Assembly: GCF_003148625.1 (NCBI RefSeq) | Contig: NZ_QGGO01000015.1 | Coordinates: 59,741-123,740 of the forward strand | Length of the DNA stretch: 64,000 bases | Reading direction: 5' to 3' | Source of the DNA: Arcicella aurantiaca | GTDB taxonomy: Bacteria; Bacteroidota; Bacteroidia; Cytophagales; Spirosomataceae | Part shown: positions 34,691 through 43,723 of the stretch, in pieces | How the letters are laid out: every line of letters starts with the position of its first letter | How positions within the stretch are numbered: the stretch's first letter is position 1 | Position numbers and translations under genes: made by a program | The notes under the pieces: model-generated | What the model was told of the DNA's origin: nothing | What the model saw: only the letters and a program-made list of their open reading frames with translations | The model's database searches: none

Positions 34691-36247
34691 ATGAAAAACT
34701 TGCCAATTCTTGATATTTCAATCATTGTCCTATACTTATTGGGCATGATATTGGTTGGTTTTTATTTTTCTCGTACCAACAAAAATTCAGAGCAATTCAC
34801 TACCGCTTCGGGTAAAATTCCGGGCTGGGCAATTGGAGCATCTATTTATGCCACTTTTTTGAGTAGCAATACATTTTTGGGAGTCCCAGGAAAGGCTTAC
34901 GGAGGCAATTGGAATGCCTTTGTCTTTAGTTTATCCATGCCTTTAGCCGCTTGGATTGCCTCAAAATCCTTCATTCCTTTTTATCGAAATACGGGCGAAG
35001 TTTCAGCTTATACCAATCTCGAAAAACGTTTTGGTACTTGGGCAAGAACTTATGCGGTCGTTTGTTTTTTATTCACTCAATTGGCTCGAATGGGGTCAAT
35101 TTTCTTCGGAATTGCCCTCAGTTTACAAGCATTAACGGGTTTCTCCATGGAACTCATCATGTTAATCATGGGAGTTTGCATCATTTTCTACACGGTATTA
35201 GGCGGAATTGAGGCGGTTATTTGGACGGAAGTTGTCCAAGCAGTTGTCAAAACTTTTGGAGCTTTATTGATTTTTTATTTAATCATTGAAGAAATGCCAA
35301 ACGGTATTTCAAATGTTATCGAAATTGGACAAGCTAATGATAAATTTAGTCTCGGAACATTCAAGCCAAACTTTGTAGAATCTTCTTTTTGGGTAGTGCT
35401 TTTGTACGGTTTTTTTATCAATCTCAACAACTTTGGGATGGACCAAAACTATGTTCAACGCTATCATACTACCAATTCAAACAAAAAAGCTACTCAATCT
35501 CTTTGGCTTTGTGTGTGGTTATATATTCCTGCTTCTTTGCTTTTTTTCATTATAGGTTCTTGCCTTTTTGCTTACTATCAATTACATCCAGAATTGATAG
35601 ATTTACTCAAACATCAGGTTGCTTTAGAAAAACTACCCAATGGCACACCCGATGAATTAAAAGCAATTATGGCAACGCTTCAACCTGTGGATTATGGAGA
35701 TAAAGTGATGCCTCATTTTATGGTGACAAAAATTCCAGCAGGATTAATGGGCTTAATAGTTTCGGCAATTTTATCGGCGGCTATGAGTACCATTAGCTCT
35801 GGAATGAATGCTTCGGCAACGGTATTTTCGGTAGATATTTATCAACGTTATTTCAAAAAAGACCTTAACGAAAAACAACATTTACGCTTGTTACATTTAG
35901 CTACGGTCGTTTTTGGTTTGCTTGGTATGGGTGCTGGTATTGCCATGATTGGCGTAAAAAGTGTTTTGGATGTTTGGTGGCAATTATCAGGCATTTTTGC
36001 GGCAGGAATGTTAGGGCTTTTTCTTTTGGGAATCATCAGTAAAAAAACGCAAAATCACGAAGCAATTTTAGCCACTATTATCGGCATTTTAGTCATTATT
36101 TGGATGACATTTTCAGTCGCTTTACCAGACGAATACGCTTATTTACGTAACCCTCTCCACAAAAATATGATTATTGTCGTTGGCACACTGACAATATTTT
36201 TAGTGGGTATCCTATTAACAAAATTCAGAAAAAGTAACTCAAAATAA
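34691..36247 (+). CDS. Sodium:solute symporter (SSS family)
   Basis: A 518-residue symporter with about 13 hydrophobic segments, the LeuT-like SSS fold. GWAIGASIYATFLSSNTFLGVPGKAYGGNW near residues 45-75 is the conserved first-helix region, and GLIVSAILSAAMSTISSGMNASATVFSVDIYQ near residues 355-386 is the sodium-binding helix. It lies 23 bp before a DapA/NanA-family gene, so I infer that it imports the substrate of that lyase, such as a sialic-acid-like or other 2-keto sugar acid. A TAATTTTG sequence at 34659-34666 could be a -7 element, but no matching -33 element is seen. Confidence 0.9.
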   Translation: MKNLPILDISIIVLYLLGMILVGFYFSRTNKNSEQFTTASGKIPGWAIGASIYATFLSSNTFLGVPGKAYGGNWNAFVFSLSMPLAAWIASKSFIPFYRNTGEVSAYTNLEKRFGTWARTYAVVCFLFTQLARMGSIFFGIALSLQALTGFSMELIMLIMGVCIIFYTVLGGIEAVIWTEVVQAVVKTFGALLIFYLIIEEMPNGISNVIEIGQANDKFSLGTFKPNFVESSFWVVLLYGFFINLNNFGMDQNYVQRYHTTNSNKKATQSLWLCVWLYIPASLLFFIIGSCLFAYYQLHPELIDLLKHQVALEKLPNGTPDELKAIMATLQPVDYGDKVMPHFMVTKIPAGLMGLIVSAILSAAMSTISSGMNASATVFSVDIYQRYFKKDLNEKQHLRLLHLATVVFGLLGMGAGIAMIGVKSVLDVWWQLSGIFAAGMLGLFLLGIISKKTQNHEAILATIIGILVIIWMTFSVALPDEYAYLRNPLHKNMIIVVGTLTIFLVGILLTKFRKSNSK

Positions 36248-36270
36248 GCTCACTGCTTATTGAATCTATC

Positions 36271-37203
36271 ATGGAAAATACAACAAAAAAGGGGTTTATT
36301 CCCGTAATGCTCACGCCTTTTAAAGACAATGGAGCAATAGATTTTGACGGATTAACTCGCCTCACAGAACTTTATTTAGAAGCAGGAGCAAGTGGTTTAT
36401 TTGCCAATTGTCTTTCGAGCGAAATGTTTGAATTGACTGAAAATGAACGTCTCCAAACCATCGAACATATTATAAAAACTACCAATGGAGCGGTTCCTGT
36501 GGTGGCAACAGGGACTTTTGAAGGAAGCATCGAAACTCAAGCCGATTTCATCAAAAAAGTACATAATACAGGTACACAGGCGGTTATTTTGTTAGCAGGA
36601 TTGATAGCGAAAGAATCAGATTCGGATGCAGTTTTTAATGATAACGTGTTTAGTTTATTAGACAAAACAGAGAATATTCCTGTTGGCTTTTATGAATGTC
36701 CTGTACCTTATAAACGTCTATTATCGCCAGAGCAATTACAGTTATTTGTCGAGACGGGTAGAGTAATTTATCACAAAGATACTTGCTTGAATCTTGATAC
36801 TATCAAGCAAAAATTAGCCGTAACTGCCAATGCTCCTGCATTTGGTTTATACGATGCTTATATGGTTCATGCGGTAGATACGTTAAAGGCAGGTTCGGCA
36901 GGGTTATCGTGTATTCAAGGCAATTATTTTCCAGAATTAATCGTCTGGTTATGTGACAATTACAACAATTCTGACTTACAAGAAGAAGTTGCTAATGTTC
37001 AAAAATTCTTGATTGAAAATATGGATGTGATGCACCATGTTTATCCAACAGTCTCTAAGTATTTCTTACAAAAAAGAGGCTTTGACATCTCAACTTTTAC
37101 TCGTCGAGAAGTGGGAGTTTTTACGCCAAACATTGCAAAGCAAATTGAACAACTTTATGATTCATATACGCAATTACAGAATACTTTGGAGTTGGTGAGT
37201 TAG
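36271..37203 (+). CDS. DapA/NanA-family aldolase
   Basis: A 310-residue (beta/alpha)8 class I aldolase of the dihydrodipicolinate synthase / N-acetylneuraminate lyase family. The Schiff-base lysine is K169 in IYHKDTCLN, and Y141 in FYECP is the proton-relay tyrosine. The start GFIPVMLTPFKDNGAIDFDGL is typical. The substrate-loop is not the classic GTTGE of DapA (here NCLSSE near residue 46), so it is not the lysine-pathway enzyme; a sugar-acid lyase role with the co-transcribed symporter is more likely (inference). Confidence 0.85.
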   Translation: MENTTKKGFIPVMLTPFKDNGAIDFDGLTRLTELYLEAGASGLFANCLSSEMFELTENERLQTIEHIIKTTNGAVPVVATGTFEGSIETQADFIKKVHNTGTQAVILLAGLIAKESDSDAVFNDNVFSLLDKTENIPVGFYECPVPYKRLLSPEQLQLFVETGRVIYHKDTCLNLDTIKQKLAVTANAPAFGLYDAYMVHAVDTLKAGSAGLSCIQGNYFPELIVWLCDNYNNSDLQEEVANVQKFLIENMDVMHHVYPTVSKYFLQKRGFDISTFTRREVGVFTPNIAKQIEQLYDSYTQLQNTLELVS

Positions 37204-37208
37204 TTTTG

Positions 37209-37507
37209 TCTGAACTATGATTTGTTGGATTGGATGATTTTAGGAGTATTTATCTATCTGAACTATAATTTGTTGGATTAAATAATTTTAGGATTTTAAA
37301 AAACAGAAATCCAAAAATCTTTAAATCTAATAAATCATAGTTCTAATATTTACTACTTTGATGATGAAAGATTATTTTCAAAAAACAGAAATCCAAAAAT
37401 CTTTAAATCTAATAAATCATAGTTCTAATATTTACTACTTCGATGAAAGATTATTTTCAAAAAACAGAAATCCAAAAATCTTTAAATCTAATAAATCATA
37501 GTTCAGA
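37209..37507. repeat. Complex repeat: inverted TCTGAACTATGATTT ends around an 82-bp tandem
   Basis: TCTGAACTATGATTTGTTGG (37209-) and a second TCTGAACTATAATTTG (37257-) face three right-hand copies ending in AAATCATAGTTC. The right-hand part is a tandem unit with CAGAAATCCAAAAATC at 37304, 37386 and 37465 (spacing 82 then 79 bp, the latter lacking GAT). The outermost arms 37209-37231 and 37485-37507 pair at 21 of 23 positions. It fills the 308-bp gap between convergent genes. Confidence 0.9.
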
Positions 37508-37511
37508 GAAT

Positions 37512-37883
37512 TTACACCCCACTCTGCAATCTCTGCACCAACAAATTCACCATTCTTTTAGTCAATTCTTCTTCATTTTTCAGAAAATTTTGATATTCTT
37601 CCAAAGTAAAAACCCCTGTAATGATACCTTCAAGATAATGCTTAAATTTCATGTCTTTTCTAACGGCTTGGTCGATGTAAATGAGCTTATCTTTATCGGA
37701 AAGTTTGTAAAATGTACCTTTTCGTTTATCGCAATAGGTTTTAAAAATTTGTTTTAATAATTCATGTTGAAGCTTTAAAATTGGTCGTAAAACTTCGTTC
37801 TGAAATTTCTCTAATTCGCCTTCCGCTTCAATCTCAAAAGTTAATATTGGGCGAATGTTTTTTATGTCGGTTTCTCTATTCAT
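37512..37883 (-). CDS. Conserved hypothetical helical protein
   Basis: A 123-residue, highly charged, probably all-helical cytoplasmic protein (VLRPILKLQHELLKQIFKTYCDKRKG, then LSDKDKLIYIDQAVRKD). The opening (MNRETDIKNIRPILTFEI) and overall layout look like a small family common in Bacteroidota and sometimes mislabelled glyoxalase; no glyoxalase metal ligands are visible. It is enclosed by repeat structures on both sides: the TCTGAACTATGATTT element downstream and an ATTGGTTATTGG tract upstream. Function unknown. Confidence 0.75.
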   Translation of the reverse strand: MNRETDIKNIRPILTFEIEAEGELEKFQNEVLRPILKLQHELLKQIFKTYCDKRKGTFYKLSDKDKLIYIDQAVRKDMKFKHYLEGIITGVFTLEEYQNFLKNEEELTKRMVNLLVQRLQSGV

Positions 37884-37889
37884 TAATTT

Positions 37890-38078
37890 GTTATTGGTTA
37901 TTGGTCACTGGTGTATTAGTTATTGGTAACTGGAAGCTTCGTATGCAATGCAAACAGTCTGTTTTTGAGAAAGTTTGTAAAGACTTTTAAATAAATACAT
38001 ATTAGAATGTGTAAAATCACCAATAACTATTTAACCAATAACCAATCAACCACCTTAACCAATAACTAATCAACCACC
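37890..38078. repeat. Inverted pair of heptamer tracts (TTATTGG / CCAATAA)
   Basis: Left tract 37890-37932 reads TTATTGG TTATTGG TCACTGG ... TTATTGG TAACTGG; right tract 38020-38078 reads CCAATAA, CCAATAA, CCAATCA, CCAATAA with 7-8 bp spacing. The halves are complementary. The right tract reaches the stop codon of the DUF5916 gene. Confidence 0.88.
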
Positions 38079-40330
38079 TAAAACTGTTTTAAATAGGAAA
38101 CTTTAATAATGCTTTGTTGTTCATTTTGACGAGATAATTCATTGGTTTTTATACGACTTAAACCGTCATTTGACAAATACGTGCGATAATCGTCGTATCC
38201 ACGTTTATTAAGAACCAAATATATGAATGAAAGCGGGCGATATTCCCAAGAAAAACGCACATTCCAAACATCAAAATTATTGATAGAATTATGCTGATAA
38301 AATCCAATCAACTGTACTCTTGGGTTTAGTGCAAATCGTCCAGAAATAGTGTATAATTGTGTACTTCCAGACTCAGACTTTAAGCCTAAACCACTATAAC
38401 TATTATTAGTGATGCGTCCATCTAAAGCAATATGAGGAATTGGGGCAATCCTTATATTCGCCGAAATGGTCGTTAAATCTCCGTTGTAATATTTCCCTGT
38501 TTCTGCAATTAACGAATATGAAACCTTTTTCGACCTATCACTAAACCAAGCTCCGCTGTAACGGGTGTAATTATATTTGCCTTGTGGAATGGCAACATTG
38601 AAAAATGAAAGCGGACTACTTCCATCCGAATAATCTAATAACTGATAGTATGTATCCGTAAAAACGCCAATTCCTGCTCCGCTTTGTAAGCCAAACCAAA
38701 TAGGGTTAAAATTCAGTCGTTCTTCTACTAACTTACCAGTTGTGACAGCATAGTAATTATTATAATACCCGCCCGGTTCAAAACTTCTAACAAATTTTGG
38801 CAACCATTTTCCACGATTTAACCAATAAGCTCCTATTGAATTTTCAACTACATCGGGACGAGAAACAAAGCCCATTTCTGGGTTAAAATCTTTGGTATTG
38901 ATATTTTGACTTAACCAATAAATCCAATTAATTCCTTTATGCAATAATTGATAATGACCTGCAAAACCCATGTTTTGGACAGTTCCACCCGAAAACATCG
39001 CCATTGTATTAAGGTTTGTACTTTCATTTATTCTAAAAAAACCATCAGCCGAAGCAGTTGCGTTATTATGAAGTGCATCGTTTTTCCAAGTACCAATTAA
39101 GCCGATTCTGTTTTGTTTACCGATGTTTTTAGAGTAACGACCCACAAAAAAATTAGTCGCCAAATTAGCATCAACCTCACGCTGACGAACATATAAAAAT
39201 CCAGAATTACTTTTTAAAGAGCGATTTACCAATCTAAATCCAACATCAATTGGAATGGGAGTTCCATTGCTATTCAAACCAATACTTCTACTAAAAAAGG
39301 GTTGGATAATTTGTTGTCCGCCAAAATTATCATCAATTGGAGAAATTCCTGCGGCAAATAAAGAGGCATTTTCCAAGAAAAATTGACGACGTTCTGGGAA
39401 AAACACAGAAAGTCGGCTCAAATTATTCACTTGTCGGTCGGCATCGGCTTGAGCAAAATCAGTATTATACGTCAAATCCATTACGGTATTTGGCGTAACT
39501 GCCCACTTAATTTCACCGCCTACTTTTACGGAAGAACCGTCCTTTTTCTCGTATAATTCTGAACCATTATAACGATTATCTGATACCAAAAAATACGGTT
39601 GAACTCTAATGTTTGTTGAAGGTGGCGGAGCTTGTAAATTTGTCAATTTGCCCGCATACTGCATTCTTGACGGTGAAAAAGCACGTGGCAAGGCTGACCA
39701 AACAGTTTGTTCATTGGTCATTCTTCGTAAACGGAAAAAGTTAATACTCCACGTTTGTAAATCTTTATTGGGCTGATAACGAAGCGTTTGCCACGGAATG
39801 GCAAATTCTGCTATCCATGCAGTGTCGGTACGAGTTGTACGCACACGCCAAAGTCCATCCCAATTGGTATCAAAAACTTGGTCATCAAAGCTCAATAAAT
39901 CTCGTTGTGAGCCATACGGATTTGCCATAAAAATCATGGCATTTCGTTCGTCATTAAAACCGTCGATGGTAATACCGATTTGGTCGCTTCCTCCATAATC
40001 AAAGTCACGTTGAAGATTAGGAACACGAAGTGCTTTTTTCCCTTCGGGTTCATACATAATTGCTCCAACGTACAAATAATCAGCATTATAAAGAAGTTTA
40101 AAAACTGTTTTTTGGTTTGCAGGTTCTTTTTGTTTGGGTTCAACTTGTACAAAATCTGTAATCATTTTTGCTTGATTCCAGACAGATTCGTCCAGTTTTC
40201 CATCAACTTTTAAATGAGTGTCAATACGAGTAGCTTCAACATTTTTTTTGATTGAATCAGGCAAGAAAATATCTTGAGCAGAAATTTTAAAAGTTAACAA
40301 GAGGAAGGTTAGAAGGTAAAATTTATTCAT
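38078..40330 (-). CDS. DUF5916 protein with N-terminal CBM9-like domain
   Basis: A 750-residue exported protein. After the signal peptide (MNKFYLLTFLLLTFKISAQ), residues about 30-225 form a carbohydrate-binding family 9-like beta-sandwich (ATRIDTHLKVDGKLDESVWNQA, with DWDGLW-type motifs near NWDGLWRVRT). The rest is DUF5916, predicted to be an outer-membrane beta-barrel by its alternating aromatic and polar strands (ending in NEQQSIIKVSYLKQF). Such proteins are common in Cytophagia, with no proven function; binding or transport of glycans is suggested by the CBM9-like part. Single gene, 164 bp from the symporter terminator region. Confidence 0.85.
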   Translation of the reverse strand: MNKFYLLTFLLLTFKISAQDIFLPDSIKKNVEATRIDTHLKVDGKLDESVWNQAKMITDFVQVEPKQKEPANQKTVFKLLYNADYLYVGAIMYEPEGKKALRVPNLQRDFDYGGSDQIGITIDGFNDERNAMIFMANPYGSQRDLLSFDDQVFDTNWDGLWRVRTTRTDTAWIAEFAIPWQTLRYQPNKDLQTWSINFFRLRRMTNEQTVWSALPRAFSPSRMQYAGKLTNLQAPPPSTNIRVQPYFLVSDNRYNGSELYEKKDGSSVKVGGEIKWAVTPNTVMDLTYNTDFAQADADRQVNNLSRLSVFFPERRQFFLENASLFAAGISPIDDNFGGQQIIQPFFSRSIGLNSNGTPIPIDVGFRLVNRSLKSNSGFLYVRQREVDANLATNFFVGRYSKNIGKQNRIGLIGTWKNDALHNNATASADGFFRINESTNLNTMAMFSGGTVQNMGFAGHYQLLHKGINWIYWLSQNINTKDFNPEMGFVSRPDVVENSIGAYWLNRGKWLPKFVRSFEPGGYYNNYYAVTTGKLVEERLNFNPIWFGLQSGAGIGVFTDTYYQLLDYSDGSSPLSFFNVAIPQGKYNYTRYSGAWFSDRSKKVSYSLIAETGKYYNGDLTTISANIRIAPIPHIALDGRITNNSYSGLGLKSESGSTQLYTISGRFALNPRVQLIGFYQHNSINNFDVWNVRFSWEYRPLSFIYLVLNKRGYDDYRTYLSNDGLSRIKTNELSRQNEQQSIIKVSYLKQF

Positions 40331-40446
40331 AATTTATCGATGATTATAGTTTTGATTAACAAAGTTAACAATTTAGACAAGTCTAAAAAAAGCAAAAAAC
40401 GATAAAGTAATGTTAATGGCAGAAAATTTATTGTAATATAAAAAAA

Positions 40447-40475
40447 ATAGCATCGAAAAATTCGATGCTATCTAT
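40447..40475 (-). terminator. Terminator of the SGLT-like symporter gene
   Basis: ATAGCATCGAA (40447-40457) and TTCGATGCTAT (40461-40471) form an 11-bp stem with a 3-nt loop. On the minus strand it is followed by a T-run (the A-run at 40440-40447). Confidence 0.9.
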
Positions 40476-40494
40476 CTTTTTGAAAATCAGATTT

Positions 40495-42120
40495 TTACCA
40501 GAACACAGTATAAAGTGTTACAATTGCAACTAAAACGATAGCGGCACCAATAGCAAAACCTCTTGTAGTTTTAAACATTGAAGCGTCAATTTCTAAACCT
40601 TTGTGTTCTTCAGGCAATACAAAACTTAACACAAACATTACTGACACACAAATTACAAATACCCAACCCATACGGTCAAGGAATGGAACTTGCGTCCAAT
40701 CTGTTCCCGGTAATAAGTTTAAGTGCATCGACAAAGCGATTAAGAACCCGCCCACGATAGCAAAAAATGCTCCTGCCGAGTTTGTTCTTTTCCAGAAGAA
40801 ACCCATAATAAATGCCGCAAAAATACCCGGAGAAAGTAAACCTGTCATTTCTTGAATGAATTGGAAACCACCTTTTTTGTCAATACCCATGAATGGAGAA
40901 ATAACAATTGCCAAAATCATTGACACGATGATAACGATTCTTCCTGTCCAAACTAATTTTTGTTCACTCATATCTTTTGCAAAATATGGTCTGAAAACAT
41001 CCAAGGTAAAAATGGTAGAAATACTGTTTGCTTTACCCGCTAATGAAGCCACAACTGCCGCCGTAAGAGCTGCAAATGATAAACCTTTTAATCCCGCAGG
41101 TAATAAATTTAACAATACTGGATAAGCTCTATCTTGATTAAATTGCCCAGTTGCATCTAACATTTCTTGTTGGAACAATCCTTTTTGATATAAAGCGTAA
41201 GCCGCAATACCCGGTAGGGTTACAATAATTGGCATTAATAATTTCAAGAAAGCGGCAAATAATAAACCTTTACGAGCAGTGTCCAAATCTGCACCTAATG
41301 CACGTTGGGTAATGTATTGATTACATCCCCAATAGTTAAGGTTTACAATCCACATACCGCCAAAAAGAACTGTTAAACCTGGCAAAGCCATATAATTAGA
41401 ATTTCCTTTTGGATAAATCATGTGGAAGTGGTCATCGTGATTTTGAGTCATTAATTTAAATCCATTCACTAAACCTTCCATTTCGTATTTTTCAGATACT
41501 AAATTGACTGCCAAATAAGTAGCTGCCAAACCTCCAATTACTAAGAAAAACACTTGAATAACGTCCGTAAAACCGATAACTTTCATACCACCAATAGTGA
41601 TAATTACGGCAAAAACAGCTAAGAAAACCATACAAGTATAAAAATCAATACCAGAGATTCCAGAAACTGCTAACGCTCCTAAATACAAAATTGACGTTAA
41701 ATTCACGGCAATGTAAAGTATCAACCAAAAAATTGCCATAATCAAACTCACCGTTTTGTTATAACGTTGACTCAAAAACTGAGGCATGGTCGAAATTTTA
41801 TTTTTTAGATAAATTGGCATGAAAAACACTGCAACAACAATAAGTGTAGCCGCTGCCATCCATTCGTAAGTTGAAATACCAAGTCCCATCAAAAAACCAT
41901 TTCCCGACATACCAATCATTTGTTCTGCCGAAATATTTGATGCAATCAATGATGAACCAATTGCCCACCAAGTAAGTGAACCTTCAGCTAAAAAGAAATC
42001 TTGTGTATTGGTCTCCTTTGATTTTTTCTTGTTATAAATCCAGTAGCCGTAAAATGACACCACCACGAAGTAAAATAAAAATACTCCATAGTCAAGTGCT
42101 TGTAAACCTTGTTGTTGCAT
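40495..42120 (-). CDS. SGLT-type sodium:solute symporter
   Basis: A 541-residue SSS-family transporter from the ATG at 42120 (MQQQGLQALDYGVFLFYF); an in-frame ATG at 42225 adds 35 residues with no helix and is unlikely. About 14 hydrophobic segments; WWAIGSSLIASNISAEQMIGMSGNGF and LNYWGCNQYITQRALGA are typical of sodium/glucose (vSGLT-like) members. It probably imports a sugar with sodium. It differs from the symporter at 34.7 kb, which belongs to another branch. No sugar enzymes are adjacent. Confidence 0.9.
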   Translation of the reverse strand: MQQQGLQALDYGVFLFYFVVVSFYGYWIYNKKKSKETNTQDFFLAEGSLTWWAIGSSLIASNISAEQMIGMSGNGFLMGLGISTYEWMAAATLIVVAVFFMPIYLKNKISTMPQFLSQRYNKTVSLIMAIFWLILYIAVNLTSILYLGALAVSGISGIDFYTCMVFLAVFAVIITIGGMKVIGFTDVIQVFFLVIGGLAATYLAVNLVSEKYEMEGLVNGFKLMTQNHDDHFHMIYPKGNSNYMALPGLTVLFGGMWIVNLNYWGCNQYITQRALGADLDTARKGLLFAAFLKLLMPIIVTLPGIAAYALYQKGLFQQEMLDATGQFNQDRAYPVLLNLLPAGLKGLSFAALTAAVVASLAGKANSISTIFTLDVFRPYFAKDMSEQKLVWTGRIVIIVSMILAIVISPFMGIDKKGGFQFIQEMTGLLSPGIFAAFIMGFFWKRTNSAGAFFAIVGGFLIALSMHLNLLPGTDWTQVPFLDRMGWVFVICVSVMFVLSFVLPEEHKGLEIDASMFKTTRGFAIGAAIVLVAIVTLYTVFW

Positions 42121-42363
42121 GGGGTTAATGTGTTTTAAATTAGTTTTAGGGAACGATATGAAATAATTGCTTAATTTCGACTTCGAAATTACCATTTTTT
42201 TACAATTTTTTCTAATAAAATACACATTTCAATTTCTGTAAATTTTGATTTCAAAAAATTATATTTCGTTTTATCATTTCTAATCAAAATATTTTGTCGT
42301 TCTGTAAAAACTTTACAGTATATTTTATAAAATTGCTCTTGCTAATTTCAAAAACGTTCTAAA

Positions 42364-42972
42364 ATGTTATCAATCTTAAATATCGTCTTTTGTCTAATCG
42401 GAATCGCCGCAGGTTTCGGGATTTTTTCTGTCTATAATAAATTCACTAATAAAGAAGGAATGCTCATCAAAAATGAGTCAACCGTTTTGTTAGAGAAGAT
42501 AGAGAAAGTTTTTAAAATCGTTTTGGCAGAAGGACATTTCTCTGAAATTTACGACCATACTTCTGAAAAAGAAGTCTTATTTGGCTTGCATACACTCAAC
42601 AAAAAAGCCCTAATTGTAGCAAAAGCGAAGGTTTTGGTAGGATTTGACTTTGCAAAAGTGAAAGTGCGTTGGGAAGAAGGTTCTCGTAAAATGATTATTG
42701 AAGAGTTTCCAGAACCTGAAATTCTGAGTACCGATTCGGACTATAAGTTTTATGACATCGACCAAGGACTTTTTAATAAGTTCAAAAATGAAGAATATAC
42801 TGCCCTCCTCGCCGATGCAAAACAGACAATGCAAAACAAAGCAATTGCCAGTGAATTACCCAAAATTGCCAAGAAACAAGCGGTGGTAATGCTTACGCAA
42901 ATGGCAAGCTCAATGGGTTGGGATATTGATTTTCGTTTACCTTCGGCTGAACAAAAATTGTTAGAATTGTAA
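42364..42972 (+). CDS. DUF4230 protein
   Basis: A 202-residue protein with an N-terminal membrane anchor (LNIVFCLIGIAAGFGIFSVY) and a periplasmic or cytoplasmic domain of the DUF4230 family (VLVGFDFAKVKVRWEEGSRKMIIEEFPEPEILSTD). No function is known. Its TAA stop is part of the GTAAC tag of the palindrome that follows, as in mce. Confidence 0.82.
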   Translation: MLSILNIVFCLIGIAAGFGIFSVYNKFTNKEGMLIKNESTVLLEKIEKVFKIVLAEGHFSEIYDHTSEKEVLFGLHTLNKKALIVAKAKVLVGFDFAKVKVRWEEGSRKMIIEEFPEPEILSTDSDYKFYDIDQGLFNKFKNEEYTALLADAKQTMQNKAIASELPKIAKKQAVVMLTQMASSMGWDIDFRLPSAEQKLLEL

Positions 42973-43074
42973 CCCGATGCTGGGCGGCACTCCGCTTCCG
43001 CATCGGATAATAATAATAAGACTACATAATTTAAAAAGTATTTACACAATGCCGATGCGGAAGCATCGGGCTAC
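42969..43074. repeat. REPIN-like palindrome pair upstream of the RAYT gene
   Basis: Left half GTAACCCGATGC...TTCCGCATCGG (42969-43006) carries a 15-bp insertion (TGGGCGGCACTCCGC) inside the palindrome; the right half CCGATGCGGAAGCATCGGGC (43052-43071) is intact and in inverse orientation, 45 bp away. The left GTAAC contains the stop of the DUF4230 gene; the right half ends 5 bp before the RAYT start. Confidence 0.9.
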
Positions 43075-43078
43075 ATTT

Positions 43079-43723
43079 ATGATGAAACTTGAATTTAAAC
43101 CGTTCTACGAGAGAAATCTGCCTCATTTTCAGAAAAATGATGTTTATTATTTCATTACCATGCGATTGAGTGGTAGTTTACCTCTTGAGGTTATTTTGCA
43201 ACTCCAAAAAGAGCAAAGAGAGAGATTAAATGAGATTTCAGAGCTATCTGATAAATCGTATGTTGAAAAACGACAATTAGTAGATGAACAACATCGACGA
43301 TATTTTGGAAAATTTGACAAGCTTCTTGATAACCCTAAATCTGGTCCAACTTGGCTAATTCTTCCTGCCATTGCCAAATTAGTTAAACATTCTATCCATT
43401 TTTATGATGACAAAAAGTATGAGCTTCTGTGCTATACCATTATGTCAAATCATGTTCATCTTGTTTTCAGAATTTTGCAAGAAGATTATCCTTTGCACCA
43501 AATCCTGAAGTTTTTAAAGGGATATTCTGGCAAAAAAGCAAATGAAATTTTGCGAAGAAACGGAGAGTTTTGGCAACACGAAAGCTACGATAGAATTGTG
43601 AGAGATGGTAAAGAGTGCGAAAGAATTATTACTTATATTTTGAACAATCCAGTGAAAATTGGTTTAGTTGAAAAATGGCAAGATTATGAATATTCTTATG
43701 TAAATGAAAAGTATTATTTGTAA
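43079..43723 (+). CDS. rayT: REP-associated tyrosine transposase (RAYT)
   Basis: A 214-residue Y1 transposase-like protein of the TnpA_REP type. The HUH motif is MSNHVHLVFRI (H124 and H126 counted from the second Met), and the nucleophile is predicted to be Y185 in TYILNNPVKIGLVEKW, a typical RAYT C-terminal block. Two adjacent ATGs (43079, 43082) are possible; the in-frame ATG at 42977 would translate the palindrome and is rejected. RAYTs are single-copy, domesticated relatives of IS200 TnpA that process REP hairpins. Here the gene is bracketed by two copies of the CGATGCGGAAGCATCG palindrome pair, the standard RAYT-REP arrangement. The protein looks complete. Confidence 0.93.
   Translation: MMKLEFKPFYERNLPHFQKNDVYYFITMRLSGSLPLEVILQLQKEQRERLNEISELSDKSYVEKRQLVDEQHRRYFGKFDKLLDNPKSGPTWLILPAIAKLVKHSIHFYDDKKYELLCYTIMSNHVHLVFRILQEDYPLHQILKFLKGYSGKKANEILRRNGEFWQHESYDRIVRDGKECERIITYILNNPVKIGLVEKWQDYEYSYVNEKYYL

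Noticed and set aside
36271-37203. Annotation as dapA (lysine biosynthesis)
   Set aside because: The GTTGE-type substrate loop is absent and the gene is coupled to a symporter, so a catabolic family member is more likely.
37443-37757. A 104-codon plus-strand frame opposite the 37512-37883 gene
   Set aside because: It starts in the 82-bp tandem repeat and runs antisense to a gene with normal protein composition; its translation is Phe/Ile/Leu/Ser-rich without domain.
42977-43081. Upstream extension of the RAYT gene by 34 codons
   Set aside because: The extension reads through the REP palindromes; homologous RAYTs start at about MKLEFKPFYER, matching the ATG at 43079/43082.
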